A DNA stretch of 34,892 nt from Candidatus Magnetominusculus dajiuhuensis (GCA_015233465.1 JADFXP010000027.1:1-34892); one strand, 5' to 3'. Shown: positions 15,438 to 24,284, counted from the stretch's first letter. Made by a program: numbers and translations. Notes: generated by a model not told the origin, from the sequence alone.

Positions 15438-18400
15438 ATGACAATAACGTCAGAATGTCCGGTTTGCGGTAAGGTTTATGCTAATATTCCGTCTCAATAT
15501 ATTGGTAAAACCATACGTTGTAAAGAATGTCAGAGTCCCTTTAGAATTGAAGAAAAAATACAGGGGAAATCTCAGAGTTCTCATTCGCAGGAACCAAAAA
15601 ACTTGGCATCGGAATCAAAACTTGATATAAAACCTGAATCAAAACCTGAATCAAAGCTTGAATCAAAGCCTGAGTCAAAGCCTGAGTCAAAGCCTGAGTC
15701 AAAGCCTGAATCAAAGCCTGAATCAAAGCCTGAATCAAAGCCTGAATCAAAGCCTGAATCAAAAAATATAACTTCTAATAGTAATCTGTTAGCGAATAAG
15801 TCTGAACCTATAAAACCGATAGAAAAACCTGTAATTGATTGGGAGGTTGGGGATACAATCTTAAATATTTATAAGATTGAAAGGCTTTTGGGTGAAGGAG
15901 GAATGGGTAAGGTATTTTTGGTTAAAGATATTGGCAGTGATGTTGAACTTGCTGTCAAATCTCCAAAACCAGAGGAACTTGCAAAGGCAGGAGGGGTAGA
16001 GACATTTATTAAAGAATCCGAGACATGGATAAAACTTGGAATGCACCCTAATATTGTCAGTTGTTATTATGTTCGGGAAATAGATGGTATCCCACGGGTT
16101 TTTGCTGAATTCATTGAGGGCGGCAGTTTGGCAGATTGGATTAAAAGTGGTAAGCTAACGGATCTTGATAAGATACTTGATATAGCAATTCAATTTGCAT
16201 GGGGGCTGCACTATTCTCATACTAAGGGATTGATTCATAGAGATATAAAACCAGCAAATGTTATGATGACCAAAGACGGCATAGCAAAGGTAACGGATTT
16301 TGGTCTTGCAAGCGTTAATAAACCTGCTGACGGCACTAAGAAAAAATCAGTTGAAGAAGAAGGCGGAATGACTCCTTTATATTGTTCGCCTGAGCAGGCA
16401 GAAAAGACTAAATTAACACCAAAGACAGATATGTGGTCATGGGGAGTATCAATACTTGAGATGTTTATTGGAGAGGTTACATGGCCGTCTGGAACAGTCG
16501 CTGCCTCAGTGCTTGAATGGTATCTTGAAGATGGACCTGTAAATAAAAAACTCCCTAAGATGCCTGAAGGTATGCCTGAACTTCTATCGAGAGTCTTTAA
16601 AGAAAATACCGCTGGCCGCCCAAAGGACATGTTGAAGGTAGCTGAAGAAGTTATTGAAATGTATGAAAAGGTAAAGATGGATACATATTTCCGCATCCTG
16701 CCAGAGGTTGGAATGACTAATGCGGATAGTATTAATAATAGGGCAGTTTCCTTGCTTGATCTTGGAAAAAGCAAAGATGCGCTGACGCTTTTTAATGAGA
16801 CCCTGCATATACATCCATATCATCCAGAGTCTTCATATAATAGAGGGTTAATGTTATGGAGAATAGGCGAGATTTCAGATATCACGCTTGTAAATGAGAT
16901 GTTGGAGGTTGTTGATTCAGAAGGCGGTGACCCTAGAGTTAATTATTTACTTGGACTTGTACATCTTGAACGTGATGATATTGATTCTGCCTTAAAAACC
17001 CTTAAGGCTATTCCTAAACCAAATATTGAGGTTTCTTCTGCTATTACTCTTGCATCAAAAATCTCTGATGAATCACGAAAATTTGTAAAATCATTTTCAG
17101 GACATGACGGCAGGGTAAATTCAATATGTCTTAGTAAGGATTCAAAGGTTGCATTTACTGCAGGGGCTGATAAGACTATTCGTTTATGGCATGTAGATAC
17201 AGGGACAAATTTAAATACATTAATAGATCATACTGATCAAGTAATGAGTGTTTTTTTAAGTCTTGACGGAAAGTTTATTGTTTCTGCTTCTCTTGATAAG
17301 ACAGCAAAGATTTGGAGTGTTTCAAAGGGAGCGGTATTACAGCATTTAAAGGGATATACTGAGGAGATAACCGCTGTTTGTGCAACTCCTGATGGAAGAT
17401 ATGCCATAACAGGTTCTGTTGATAGGTCTATAAAATTATGGCTTATAGCTGAAGAGAAATATCTGCGGGTATATAATGGCCATAGAGATGAGATTACATC
17501 TTTAAGTATCAATAGGGATGGGACACAATTACTCTCAGGAAGCAAGGATTTTACAGTAAGGCTTTGGGATATTGACACAACAAGAAATATTGGGACCTTC
17601 AGAGGTCATACGGATAAAGTAAATTCTGTGTCTTTAAATCCAAAGGGAAGATTTGCCATATCAGGAAGTTCTGATCATAAGGTGATATTTTGGGATACTA
17701 AGTCTGGGGCTATCATTAGGACACTCAAAGATCATACAGATGCAGTGCTTGCGGTAGCTCTTAGTCATGATGGACGTTTTGTTCTTTCTGGAGGGGTTGA
17801 CGGCATATTAAAGGTTTGGGATTTGTTGACAGGCAGATGTATTCGTACATTTGATGATAATAATTCAGAAATCGCATCATTGTGTTTTAGTCATGACGGA
17901 GTTTATGCCTTTGCAGGTTGTGCTGATGGGTTGATCAGGCAGTGGGATATCTCTTGTCATAAAAAGGTCTATGAAGCCCCTAAGATGTTGACTCCTGTTG
18001 TGCGAAGTGAAACAGTTTTAGAGGCAGAGACGCAAGTTCGGGCTGGGCTTAAAGGCGCTGAGTATGCCATTAAAAAAGGTAATCTTAATAGTGCTTTAAA
18101 ACATCTTCGTAATGCAAGATCACAGCATGGGTTTAATAGGCGGCTTGAGGTTATGTCTGCATGGACTGCTTTATATCCAAAGATGAAGTTAAAATCCTTT
18201 CTTGGTGCATGGAAGGACACAGTTTTTTCGGGTCATGAAAAAGAGGTTAGAGATGTTTGTATAAGTAAAGACTCTAAACTAATACTGACAGGCGCTGATG
18301 ATAATGATATAAAACTATGGGATGTTACAAATGGAGAATGCCTTAAAACCATACGAGGTCATAAAGATAGTGTAACTACTGTTTCTATGAGAGATAATGG

Positions 18401-19109
18401 CAATACCGCTGTCTCTGGCGGGTTGGATAATGCTATTAAGATATGGGATATAAGAAATCGTCGTATTCAAGTTGCTCTTCCTACTCATAATGAACCTATA
18501 GTTGCTGTAACTATGAGTCAAGATGGAAAGTATGTTGCATCAGTCGGCTCTGACAAGATGCTTAGATTATGGGATGCTGAGGCAGGTAAATTTCTAAAGG
18601 CTTATGACGGTCATCATAATACTATTAATTGTGTATCGTTTAGTCAAGACGGTCAACTTATAGTTACTGGCGATATAGATAATAAGATTTTGTTATGGAA
18701 AACCTCCAAAGACGGTTCATCAGACCCTATGTCAAAATTTGTTGAACATACTGCACCTATTACTTCCGTTAAATTCAGCGTAGATGGGAAATATATTGTC
18801 TCAGGCAGCACAGATAATAATATCAAACTTTGGGAGGTATCCACTGGAAAGTGCATCAGAACCTTCATAGGACATAAAAGCCCTGTAACTTCTGCAGTAA
18901 TCAGTACTGATGGAAGGTTTATTGTCTCAGGTAGTCATGATAATACAGCAAGGCTTTGGGATGTCTCAACAGGAGATTGTATAAAGGCTTTTTTTGGACA
19001 TAATTCCACAGTTCAATCTGTTTGTATCAGCTCTGACTCTCGATATATTATTACAGCTTGCGGTAATATTGTGAACCTTTGGATGATTGATTGGGATTTA
19101 GAAGTGTAA
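15438..19109 (+). CDS. Zinc ribbon - Ser/Thr kinase - TPR - double WD40 propeller protein
   Basis: This 1223-residue protein starts with an MJ0042-type zinc ribbon (CPVC...CKEC, about 8-33). A disordered linker of eleven (P/L)ESK units (65-109) follows, then a Hanks kinase (about 137-405; GEGGMGKVF, LAVKSPK, H267-RD-IKPAN, DFGLA, SPEQ). A TPR-like helical region comes next (about 420-540), then seven WD40 repeats (about 548-830), a helical spacer (about 835-920) and seven more WD40 repeats (about 925-1220). Seven plus seven repeats fit two complete beta-propellers joined by the spacer. Catalytic residues are intact. Such proteins act as cytoplasmic kinases whose propellers recruit substrates or partners. 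It lies 30 nt after the phosphatase gene. Confidence 0.92.
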   Translation: MTITSECPVCGKVYANIPSQYIGKTIRCKECQSPFRIEEKIQGKSQSSHSQEPKNLASESKLDIKPESKPESKLESKPESKPESKPESKPESKPESKPESKPESKPESKNITSNSNLLANKSEPIKPIEKPVIDWEVGDTILNIYKIERLLGEGGMGKVFLVKDIGSDVELAVKSPKPEELAKAGGVETFIKESETWIKLGMHPNIVSCYYVREIDGIPRVFAEFIEGGSLADWIKSGKLTDLDKILDIAIQFAWGLHYSHTKGLIHRDIKPANVMMTKDGIAKVTDFGLASVNKPADGTKKKSVEEEGGMTPLYCSPEQAEKTKLTPKTDMWSWGVSILEMFIGEVTWPSGTVAASVLEWYLEDGPVNKKLPKMPEGMPELLSRVFKENTAGRPKDMLKVAEEVIEMYEKVKMDTYFRILPEVGMTNADSINNRAVSLLDLGKSKDALTLFNETLHIHPYHPESSYNRGLMLWRIGEISDITLVNEMLEVVDSEGGDPRVNYLLGLVHLERDDIDSALKTLKAIPKPNIEVSSAITLASKISDESRKFVKSFSGHDGRVNSICLSKDSKVAFTAGADKTIRLWHVDTGTNLNTLIDHTDQVMSVFLSLDGKFIVSASLDKTAKIWSVSKGAVLQHLKGYTEEITAVCATPDGRYAITGSVDRSIKLWLIAEEKYLRVYNGHRDEITSLSINRDGTQLLSGSKDFTVRLWDIDTTRNIGTFRGHTDKVNSVSLNPKGRFAISGSSDHKVIFWDTKSGAIIRTLKDHTDAVLAVALSHDGRFVLSGGVDGILKVWDLLTGRCIRTFDDNNSEIASLCFSHDGVYAFAGCADGLIRQWDISCHKKVYEAPKMLTPVVRSETVLEAETQVRAGLKGAEYAIKKGNLNSALKHLRNARSQHGFNRRLEVMSAWTALYPKMKLKSFLGAWKDTVFSGHEKEVRDVCISKDSKLILTGADDNDIKLWDVTNGECLKTIRGHKDSVTTVSMRDNGNTAVSGGLDNAIKIWDIRNRRIQVALPTHNEPIVAVTMSQDGKYVASVGSDKMLRLWDAEAGKFLKAYDGHHNTINCVSFSQDGQLIVTGDIDNKILLWKTSKDGSSDPMSKFVEHTAPITSVKFSVDGKYIVSGSTDNNIKLWEVSTGKCIRTFIGHKSPVTSAVISTDGRFIVSGSHDNTARLWDVSTGDCIKAFFGHNSTVQSVCISSDSRYIITACGNIVNLWMIDWDLEV
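15630..15764 (+). repeat. 12-nt in-gene tandem repeat encoding (PESK)n
   Basis: Eleven 12-nt units (aaGCCTGAATCA type) sit between the zinc ribbon and the kinase. One unit codes for Leu in place of Pro. Near-identical codons in neighbouring units point to slippage or recent expansion. Unit number probably varies between strains without breaking the frame. Confidence 0.85.
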
Positions 19110-19121
19110 TAAGGAGAAATT

Positions 19122-19388
19122 ATGAACACAATAAGTTTACAGAAGGCATCTGATAATTTAACCCAAATAGTAAACAGCACTATAAGAAATAATGAAGAAA
19201 CTTTAATTGTATCTGATGATGGCTGTGTAGTTTTGATAAATCAAGATGAATGGGAAAATATGAAAGAAACATTGTCTATCTTAAATGATGAGACCTCACT
19301 AAAGGCTTTAGTTGAAGGTCATAGAGATAGGCTACAAAATAAACAGATAAAAGCAAAAACAATTAATGAAGCATTTTATGACTTATAA
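19122..19388 (+). CDS. YefM/Phd-family antitoxin
   Basis: This 88-residue protein has the Phd/YefM N-terminal DNA-binding fold (NTISLQKASDNLTQIVN, then ETLIVSDDGCVVLINQDEWENMKETL). A charged C-terminal half (KALVEGHRDRLQNKQIK) would wrap the toxin. It follows the WD40 kinase by 12 nt with a GGAG ribosome site, so it is transcribed at least partly from the signalling operon. Its stop lies 11 nt inside the toxin gene. As in the family, it should repress its own promoter; no separate promoter was picked out. Confidence 0.85.
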   Translation: MNTISLQKASDNLTQIVNSTIRNNEETLIVSDDGCVVLINQDEWENMKETLSILNDETSLKALVEGHRDRLQNKQIKAKTINEAFYDL

Positions 19389-19644
19389 AATTAATATATT
19401 GAAAAATGCTGAAGCAGATTTAAATTGGTTTCGTAAAAATAATAAAGTTAATTATTTGAAATGTTTTAACCTAACAAAAGATTTATTAAATAATCCAAGA
19501 GAAGGGCTAGGCAAACCTGAGAGATTGAGATATTTCTCTCAAGAAGTTTATAGCAGGAGAGTAAATCTTAAAGATAGAATGATTTATACTATATATGAAG
19601 ATATCAAAGAGGTAGATATTTCTTCTTTTAAAGGTCATTATTGA
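19378..19644 (+). CDS. YoeB-type mRNA interferase toxin
   Basis: The start at 19378 (MTYKINI, 88 aa) matches the family N-terminus better than an ATG 12 nt upstream. The RelE/YoeB fold is recognised from GLGKPERL, YSRRV, DRMIY and the terminal GHY. The expected active-site residues (Glu48, Arg67, His87, Tyr88 here) are all present, so the toxin is probably active in ribosome-dependent mRNA cleavage. It overlaps the antitoxin gene by 11 nt, the usual coupled order of antitoxin first. Confidence 0.85.
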   Translation: MTYKINILKNAEADLNWFRKNNKVNYLKCFNLTKDLLNNPREGLGKPERLRYFSQEVYSRRVNLKDRMIYTIYEDIKEVDISSFKGHY

Positions 19645-19686
19645 CATTTTCCACGTTGTATTTATTTGGTAATAACGGAGGTCTAA

Positions 19687-20121
19687 ATGGAGTATTGTTC
19701 AGGTAAACAGGGCAGAATATTCGTCTGCAAACTTGCTAATAACGAAGATATGCTCAAAGAACTCACTGCCCTCGCTGAAAAAGAAGGTCTTAACGCCGCA
19801 TATTTCTATGTAGTCGGAGCTATTAAAAAAGGCGACCTGATCGTTGGCCCTAAAGATGATATTATGCCCCCAATACCCGTTGTCAGAAAACTTGACCAGA
19901 TTTACGAAGTCACAGGCATGGGTACTATATTCCCAGCTGAAGGTAAACCAAAAATTCACTTTCACGGCGCTTTCGGTAACCAATTTAACACCATGACCGG
20001 TTGTCTTAGAAACTTCTCGGAAGTCTTTTTGATACTAGAAGTAATAGTTGTTGAAATTCTCGACATTAACGCCAAAAGAATATTTGATGAGAAATCTCAG
20101 TTTTACTTACTAACCCTTTAA
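19687..20121 (+). CDS. DUF296/PPC-domain protein
   Basis: This 144-residue single PPC (DUF296) domain starts with a GRIFVCKLANNEDMLKEL strand-helix. It includes AAYFYVVGAI and the metal-binding-like PKIHFHGAFG motif (HxH). In plants PPC domains accompany AT-hooks and trimerise; free-standing bacterial copies have no settled function. A GGAGG lies 7 nt before the ATG. The last codons and the stop fall in the palindromic repeat at 20115-20175, so the C-terminus may be slightly altered. It is 42 nt after the toxin gene. Confidence 0.8.
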   Translation: MEYCSGKQGRIFVCKLANNEDMLKELTALAEKEGLNAAYFYVVGAIKKGDLIVGPKDDIMPPIPVVRKLDQIYEVTGMGTIFPAEGKPKIHFHGAFGNQFNTMTGCLRNFSEVFLILEVIVVEILDINAKRIFDEKSQFYLLTL

Positions 20122-20175
20122 GGGACTCCGCCCCTTAAAAATCCCCGCAAAGGGACTTGTCCCTTTGAACCCATT
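20115..20175. repeat. Dispersed palindromic repeat R1, copy a
   Basis: It consists of two hairpins, TTAAGGG..CCCCTTAA and AAAGGGAC-ttg-TCCCTTT, followed by GAACCCATTA. An inverted copy is at 21324-21388, and diverged copies are at 27684-27722 and 28785-28870. It supplies the stop codon of the DUF296 gene. Confidence 0.75.
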
Positions 20176-20191
20176 ATTAGAAGATAAAAAA

Positions 20192-20803
20192 ATGAATAAA
20201 GGTTTATTGATCGAACAAGATAGCTTTAATATTATCAAAAGGGAAATGATAAAAAATTTTACCAATCTTGAACTACCTATAGTTCAAAGAGTCATCCACG
20301 CAACCGGCGATTTTGACTTTGAACAGATTATTAGATTCCATCCAGATGCTATTAAAAATGGCTGCGAGGCTATCAAAAATGGTTTAGATATATTTGTTGA
20401 TGTGAAAATGGTTGAGGCTGGAATTAATAAAATACTATTAAATAAATTCGGAGGCAAGATACTTTGTCATATCTCAGATGAGGATGTAATAATCCGCGCA
20501 GAGAAAGAAAAATTAACACGCGCAGAAGCCTCTGTTGATAAGGCAGTTGAAAAATCAGGCAACAGAATTGGAGTGGTTGCAATTGGAAATGCCCCAACTG
20601 CGTTACTTAGAGTTATGGAACTTATAGACAAAGGCTCATTTAATCCAGCCCTTGTAATCGGGGTTCCAGTTGGTTTTGTATCAGCCCTTGAATCAAAGGA
20701 TTTATTAAATTCTAAGAAATATCCATTTATTACTTGTTTAGGCAGAAAAGGCGGTAGTCCAATTGCTGTTTCAATAGTCAATGCGCTAATGAAATTGATA
20801 TGA
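20192..20803 (+). CDS. cbiC: Precorrin-8X / cobalt-precorrin-8 methylmutase
   Basis: This 203-residue enzyme moves the C-11 methyl group to C-12, giving (cobyrinate) hydrogenobyrinic acid in corrin synthesis. The proton-transfer histidine is in QRVIHATGDFDF (His36), followed by the family's DVKMVEAGI, RAEASVDKA, IGNAPTAL and GVPVGFV.A.ESK motifs. The ATG at 20192 is used because an upstream TTG lies in the dispersed repeat and lacks a ribosome site. No other cobalamin gene is nearby, so the rest of the pathway must be elsewhere. Length and motifs are normal. Confidence 0.9.
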   Translation: MNKGLLIEQDSFNIIKREMIKNFTNLELPIVQRVIHATGDFDFEQIIRFHPDAIKNGCEAIKNGLDIFVDVKMVEAGINKILLNKFGGKILCHISDEDVIIRAEKEKLTRAEASVDKAVEKSGNRIGVVAIGNAPTALLRVMELIDKGSFNPALVIGVPVGFVSALESKDLLNSKKYPFITCLGRKGGSPIAVSIVNALMKLI

Positions 20804-20825
20804 ATAAAAAATATTAACCGTATTT

Positions 20826-20905
20826 CGTAGGGGTAACCCTTGTGGTTACCCTGATTACATGTAGACTAATTGTACAATAGGGCAGCCACAAGGGCTGCCC
20901 CTACA
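20826..20905. repeat. Dispersed palindromic repeat R2, copy a
   Basis: It is bounded by CGTAGGGG and CCCCTAC, with inner hairpins GGTAACC..GGTTACC and AGGGCAGCC..GGCTGCCC. It fills the 128-nt convergent gap between cbiC and the cupin gene and may serve as a bidirectional terminator. Other copies are at 23579-23657, 29006-29068 and 29151-29251. Confidence 0.75.
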
Positions 20906-20931
20906 TTTTAGTGGTATTTTTTATTTCAACA

Positions 20932-21249
20932 TTAATCAACAGGTGTAACAACTGCCATCACAACGAGACGTTCTCCAAGTGTTGCTTTAAAGCCATGAGG
21001 TACCATTGGGTCGCATAAAATGGCGGTTTTTTCATCTGCCTCAAATTCTTCTTCACCGACCGTAAAAATGCCTTTGCCTTGTACGCAGTACATCATAAGT
21101 CTAAGCGGGGCAGTATGGGGTTTAAGTACTTGTCCCGCCTCTAAGCACATAAGCGCAATCCTCATTTCAGGCTTATCGCTAAGCATATCGCGGGTGATGT
21201 TGTCGGATTTGAATTTTATTAATTTTTTTAAATCAAGTATTTCAGCCAT
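20932..21249 (-). CDS. Small cupin-domain protein
   Basis: This 105-residue single cupin barrel has ALMCLEAGQVLKPHTAPLRLMMYCVQGKG as motif 1 (one His kept, others replaced) and DPMVPHGF as motif 2. It resembles small cupins of unknown ligand; sparse histidines mean metal binding is uncertain. GGAGG lies 9 nt before the ATG. It is a monocistronic gene between two palindromic repeats. Confidence 0.8.
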   Translation of the reverse strand: MAEILDLKKLIKFKSDNITRDMLSDKPEMRIALMCLEAGQVLKPHTAPLRLMMYCVQGKGIFTVGEEEFEADEKTAILCDPMVPHGFKATLGERLVVMAVVTPVD

Positions 21250-21323
21250 TAGTTTAATCCTCCTTGTTTAATATAGGATAAACGATATAGTGGGTAGAAA
21301 TCTATGATACATATCAGGTTTTT

Positions 21324-21388
21324 ATTAATGGGTTCAAAGGGACAAGTCCCTTAGCGGGATTTTTAAGGGCAGAGCCCTTAAATGATTA
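21324..21388. repeat. Dispersed palindromic repeat R1, copy b (inverted)
   Basis: It is the near-complete reverse complement of 20115-20175, running TAATGGGTTC to GCCCTTAAAT. It lies between the cupin promoter region and the end of the transglycosylase-like gene. With copy a it forms a 1.2-kb inverted pair around cbiC and the cupin gene. Confidence 0.75.
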
Positions 21389-21414
21389 TTAAAAAAATTC
21401 CAACTACTATAAAT

Positions 21415-22029
21415 CTATTTACAGAATGATAATGATTTAGTATGAAATTGAATATTATGAACTTCAGCATCGGGTCTTAAGGTAGACCAATATGAGCCGC
21501 CACCTGGCTGATTTGCAATATAGCCATACCTTTTAACTAAAACAGAAAGTATAGAAATACCTAAATGCAAATTTTTAATAGGATCTTGAAGATCAGTAAA
21601 CGTATATCCTAATTTAATATTATAAGTAGTTTGATCTATTACAGACATCTGTAACAAGCCTACTGACCATGTATCCTTATCTTTTTTTTTGCCTGCATCT
21701 ACTGAAGCAGTGCTTGGAATCCAATCACTCTCATAATGTGCAACTGATACTATCATCTCACCTAACATATTTAGTCTCTGGTCATGAGATAGAGTTTCAT
21801 ACTTAGGACAGAATGATGTAATATCTTTAGCTTCATCAAATATAGTTAAATGTGAATCTAAGTCAGATATAAGAGATTTAGACCATGCTTGCCTCTCAGG
21901 ATGATTTTTCTCCCAAGATAATACAATAGAAGAGGTAGTATCAGGATTTGTATAATTTTGGGCAAGTACTAATGTTGTTGTATATGAATTGATTACAATC
22001 AATAATGCAAGAAGTAGTAGTTTTTTCAT
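21415..22029 (-). CDS. Exported lytic transglycosylase-like protein
   Basis: This 204-residue protein has a signal peptide (residues 1-23, cleavage after VLA). The catalytic-region pattern is SVAHYESDW, with the likely general acid Glu, then WSVGLLQMS (equivalent of the GLMQ motif) and a late DPIKNLHLGISIL helix, as in SLT-type goose-lysozyme-like folds. It probably cleaves peptidoglycan in the periplasm. It lies downstream of glnA's terminator region on the same strand but has its own SD-like AGGAGA before the ATG. The C-terminus is short and lacks a LysM or other anchor. Confidence 0.75.
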   Translation of the reverse strand: MKKLLLLALLIVINSYTTTLVLAQNYTNPDTTSSIVLSWEKNHPERQAWSKSLISDLDSHLTIFDEAKDITSFCPKYETLSHDQRLNMLGEMIVSVAHYESDWIPSTASVDAGKKKDKDTWSVGLLQMSVIDQTTYNIKLGYTFTDLQDPIKNLHLGISILSVLVKRYGYIANQPGGGSYWSTLRPDAEVHNIQFHTKSLSFCK

Positions 22030-22080
22030 ATCTCCTTTTTGTTATATTAATTATTTACTATATTTAAAGGCTTAAAACAA

Positions 22081-22118
22081 CCCAAAATCCAATATATAAT
22101 AATATAATGGATTTTGGG
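22081..22118 (-). terminator. Rho-independent-like terminator of glnA
   Basis: The 11-bp stem CCCAAAATCCA/TGGATTTTGGG is followed on the minus strand by TTGTTTT. It starts 20 nt after the glnA stop. Confidence 0.7.
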
Positions 22119-22137
22119 GGTAACAGATTTTTATCGT

Positions 22138-23550
22138 TTAAATATCGTAATACAGGAAGAACTCATAAGGGTGTGGTCTAAGTCTGAGGGCATCAACCTC
22201 GTTATCTCTTTTGTAGCTAATCCAAGTAGAGATGGCGTCTTCTGTAAAGACATCGCCTTTAAGCAGAAAATCGTGATCTTTTTCAAGATTACTTAGTGCT
22301 TGATCAAGACTTCCGGGCATTTGAGGAACAGATGCCATTTCTTCTGGGCTGAGATCGTACAGATCCTTATCTAGAGGTTCTCCGGGTTCAATCTTATTTT
22401 CGATTCCATCAATACCAGCCATTAACATTGCTGAAAATGCTAGGTATGGGTTGCATGAAGGGTCTGGGTATCTTACTTCAACTCTTTTTGCCTTTGGATT
22501 TGCTGAATACATTGGGATTCTCAATGCTGCTGAGCGGTTTCTTGCTGAATATGCGAGATTTACTGGTGCTTCAAATCCTGGGACAAGTCGTTTATAGGAA
22601 TTAGTTGTAGGATTTGTAAATCCTGCAAGGGCTGCGGAATGTTTAAGGATGCCTCCTATGTAATAAAGAGCCATTTTACTTAAACCAGCATAAGCGCTGC
22701 CTGCAAATAGAGGCTTGCCGCCTTTCCATAGGCTTTGATGAGAGTGCATTCCTGAGCCGTTATCACCAAAGAGCGGTTTAGGCATGAAGGTTGCTGTTTT
22801 GTTGTGCATGAAAGCGACATTTTTAACTATATATTTAAAGAGCATGAGATTATCTGCAGACTGTACAATTGGGGTAAATCTCATATCTATCTCGCACTGC
22901 CCTGCTGTTGCAACTTCATGATGCTGCGCCTCAATATGTATACCGCATTTCTGCATAGCCATGACCATTTCAGAGCGTAGGTCTTCAAGGGAGTCAGTTG
23001 GAGGTACAGGGAAATAGCCTTCTTTGTGTCTTGGTTTATATCCAAGATTAGGCTCTTCATATGCGCCGCTGTTCCAAATGCCTTCTTTAGAATCAATATG
23101 ATAATAACCGCTGTTTGTGGTTTGATCAAATCTAATGTCATCAAATACAAAGAATTCTGCCTCAGGGCCAAAATATGCGGTATCTGCTATCCCTGTTGAT
23201 TTTAGATATTTGACTGCCTTTTGGGAGATATAACGAGGGTCACGGCTGTAAGCCTCTTTTGTAATTGGGTCAAATATATTGCAGATAAGACTCAAGGTCT
23301 TATACTTTCTAAATGGGTCAAACATTGCTGTCTCTTGATCAGGGATAATCAGCATGTCTGAGTTGTTAATAGCCTGCCAGCCTCTGATTGAAGAGCCGTC
23401 AAAGCCAAATCCTGATTCAAATGAATCTACGCTTAACTCCGATATTGGCACTGAAAAATGCTGCCATAAACCGGGAAAATCAATAAATTTTAAATCTACC
23501 ATTACTGCTTCATTTTTCTTTGCAAATTCTAAAATTTCCTTTGGTGTCAA
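22138..23550 (-). CDS. glnA: Glutamine synthetase, type I
   Basis: This 470-residue enzyme joins ammonia to glutamate using ATP. Typical motifs are FDGSSIRGW, the metal-ligand [20 protein letters not shown], and [11 protein letters not shown] with the [11 protein letters not shown] loop. Tyr398 in [10 protein letters not shown] matches the adenylylation tyrosine of GlnE-controlled (I-beta) enzymes. The start is TTG, chosen because AGGAGG lies 8 nt upstream and the N-terminus then matches the family. It is a single gene with its own terminator; no glnB or glnE is adjacent. Confidence 0.95.
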   Translation of the reverse strand: MTPKEILEFAKKNEAVMVDLKFIDFPGLWQHFSVPISELSVDSFESGFGFDGSSIRGWQAINNSDMLIIPDQETAMFDPFRKYKTLSLICNIFDPITKEAYSRDPRYISQKAVKYLKSTGIADTAYFGPEAEFFVFDDIRFDQTTNSGYYHIDSKEGIWNSGAYEEPNLGYKPRHKEGYFPVPPTDSLEDLRSEMVMAMQKCGIHIEAQHHEVATAGQCEIDMRFTPIVQSADNLMLFKYIVKNVAFMHNKTATFMPKPLFGDNGSGMHSHQSLWKGGKPLFAGSAYAGLSKMALYYIGGILKHSAALAGFTNPTTNSYKRLVPGFEAPVNLAYSARNRSAALRIPMYSANPKAKRVEVRYPDPSCNPYLAFSAMLMAGIDGIENKIEPGEPLDKDLYDLSPEEMASVPQMPGSLDQALSNLEKDHDFLLKGDVFTEDAISTWISYKRDNEVDALRLRPHPYEFFLYYDI

Positions 23551-23578
23551 TTTCTAATCCTCCTTAGTTTCTTAAAAT

Positions 23579-23657
23579 CGTAGGGGCAATTTTAGGTGAA
23601 TCCAGCCTAATAATTATCAGGGCAGACATTTAGATTCGCCATATGTCTGCCCCTACG
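23579..23657. repeat. Dispersed palindromic repeat R2, copy c
   Basis: It is bounded by CGTAGGGGCA and TGCCCCTACG with an internal AGGGCAGACAT..ATGTCTGCCC hairpin. It lies in the glnA upstream region, immediately before its ribosome site. Nothing else is seen between 23657 and 23777. Confidence 0.7.
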
Positions 23658-23777
23658 TTTTATTATTTATCTGATAATAGTTTAGTATACAAAAACCTTG
23701 CCAAAAATAATATCACAAAATTTTTTAACTGTTATTTTCAGAAATCACTAACAAGAATAAACTTATAAAAGTTAAAT

Positions 23778-24284
23778 CTAACTAATCCTATATCCAGATT
23801 TTCCGTTGTAATAGACCTTGATGTTTTTTCTGCCAAATTCAAGGGCATCTGCATAGCTGTCAAAGAATACATCTATACATTTTCCCTTTACTAATCTGCC
23901 AGTATCTTCGGCAATTCTCCAGCCAATGCCTTCAATATAGACCATCGAACCAAGCGGGATAATCGCAGGATCAACGGCTACAGTCCTTTGACTATTAGGT
24001 TTTGTGCCAGTTTTGGTCTTTCCGTATTGTGACCATTTACCGCAGCTTAGCGGTGACTGATCGTATGCAGTTACCTCAAATACCTCTGACTTGAGACTTG
24101 TAATGAATTTTTTTTGCCTCTCTTCAAAGGTTGCATTCTGCATTTCTAATTCAGTGTTTTTGCAGTTAAGTTCAGACATTATTAATTTTATTTCATATAA
24201 CCTTTTGACATTAAAATACATGCTTATTAAAAGCACAAATGCAAGTATTGAAAAAATATAGAAACATTTTTTTCTTAAAATCAT
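23778..24284 (-). CDS. Membrane-anchored 3D-domain protein (probable cell-wall hydrolase)
   Basis: The start at 24284 (MILRKKCF, 168 aa) has AAGGAGG 5 nt upstream; an upstream TTG does not. One membrane helix (about 5-24) is followed by a short coiled coil (about 27-60) and a C-terminal 3D domain (about 66-168). The 3D domain contains VTAYDQSPLSCGKW, RTVAVDPAIIPLGS, the EDTG motif and CIDVFF. The three aspartates of the 3D domain are present. 3D domains share the double-psi barrel of MltA-type transglycosylases and act on peptidoglycan. The protein is likely tethered to the inner membrane. Confidence 0.85.
   Translation of the reverse strand: MILRKKCFYIFSILAFVLLISMYFNVKRLYEIKLIMSELNCKNTELEMQNATFEERQKKFITSLKSEVFEVTAYDQSPLSCGKWSQYGKTKTGTKPNSQRTVAVDPAIIPLGSMVYIEGIGWRIAEDTGRLVKGKCIDVFFDSYADALEFGRKNIKVYYNGKSGYRIS

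Noticed and set aside
15541..15762. Minus-strand frame of repeated IQAL units
   Set aside because: It is the antisense shadow of the PESK repeat in the WD40 kinase gene.
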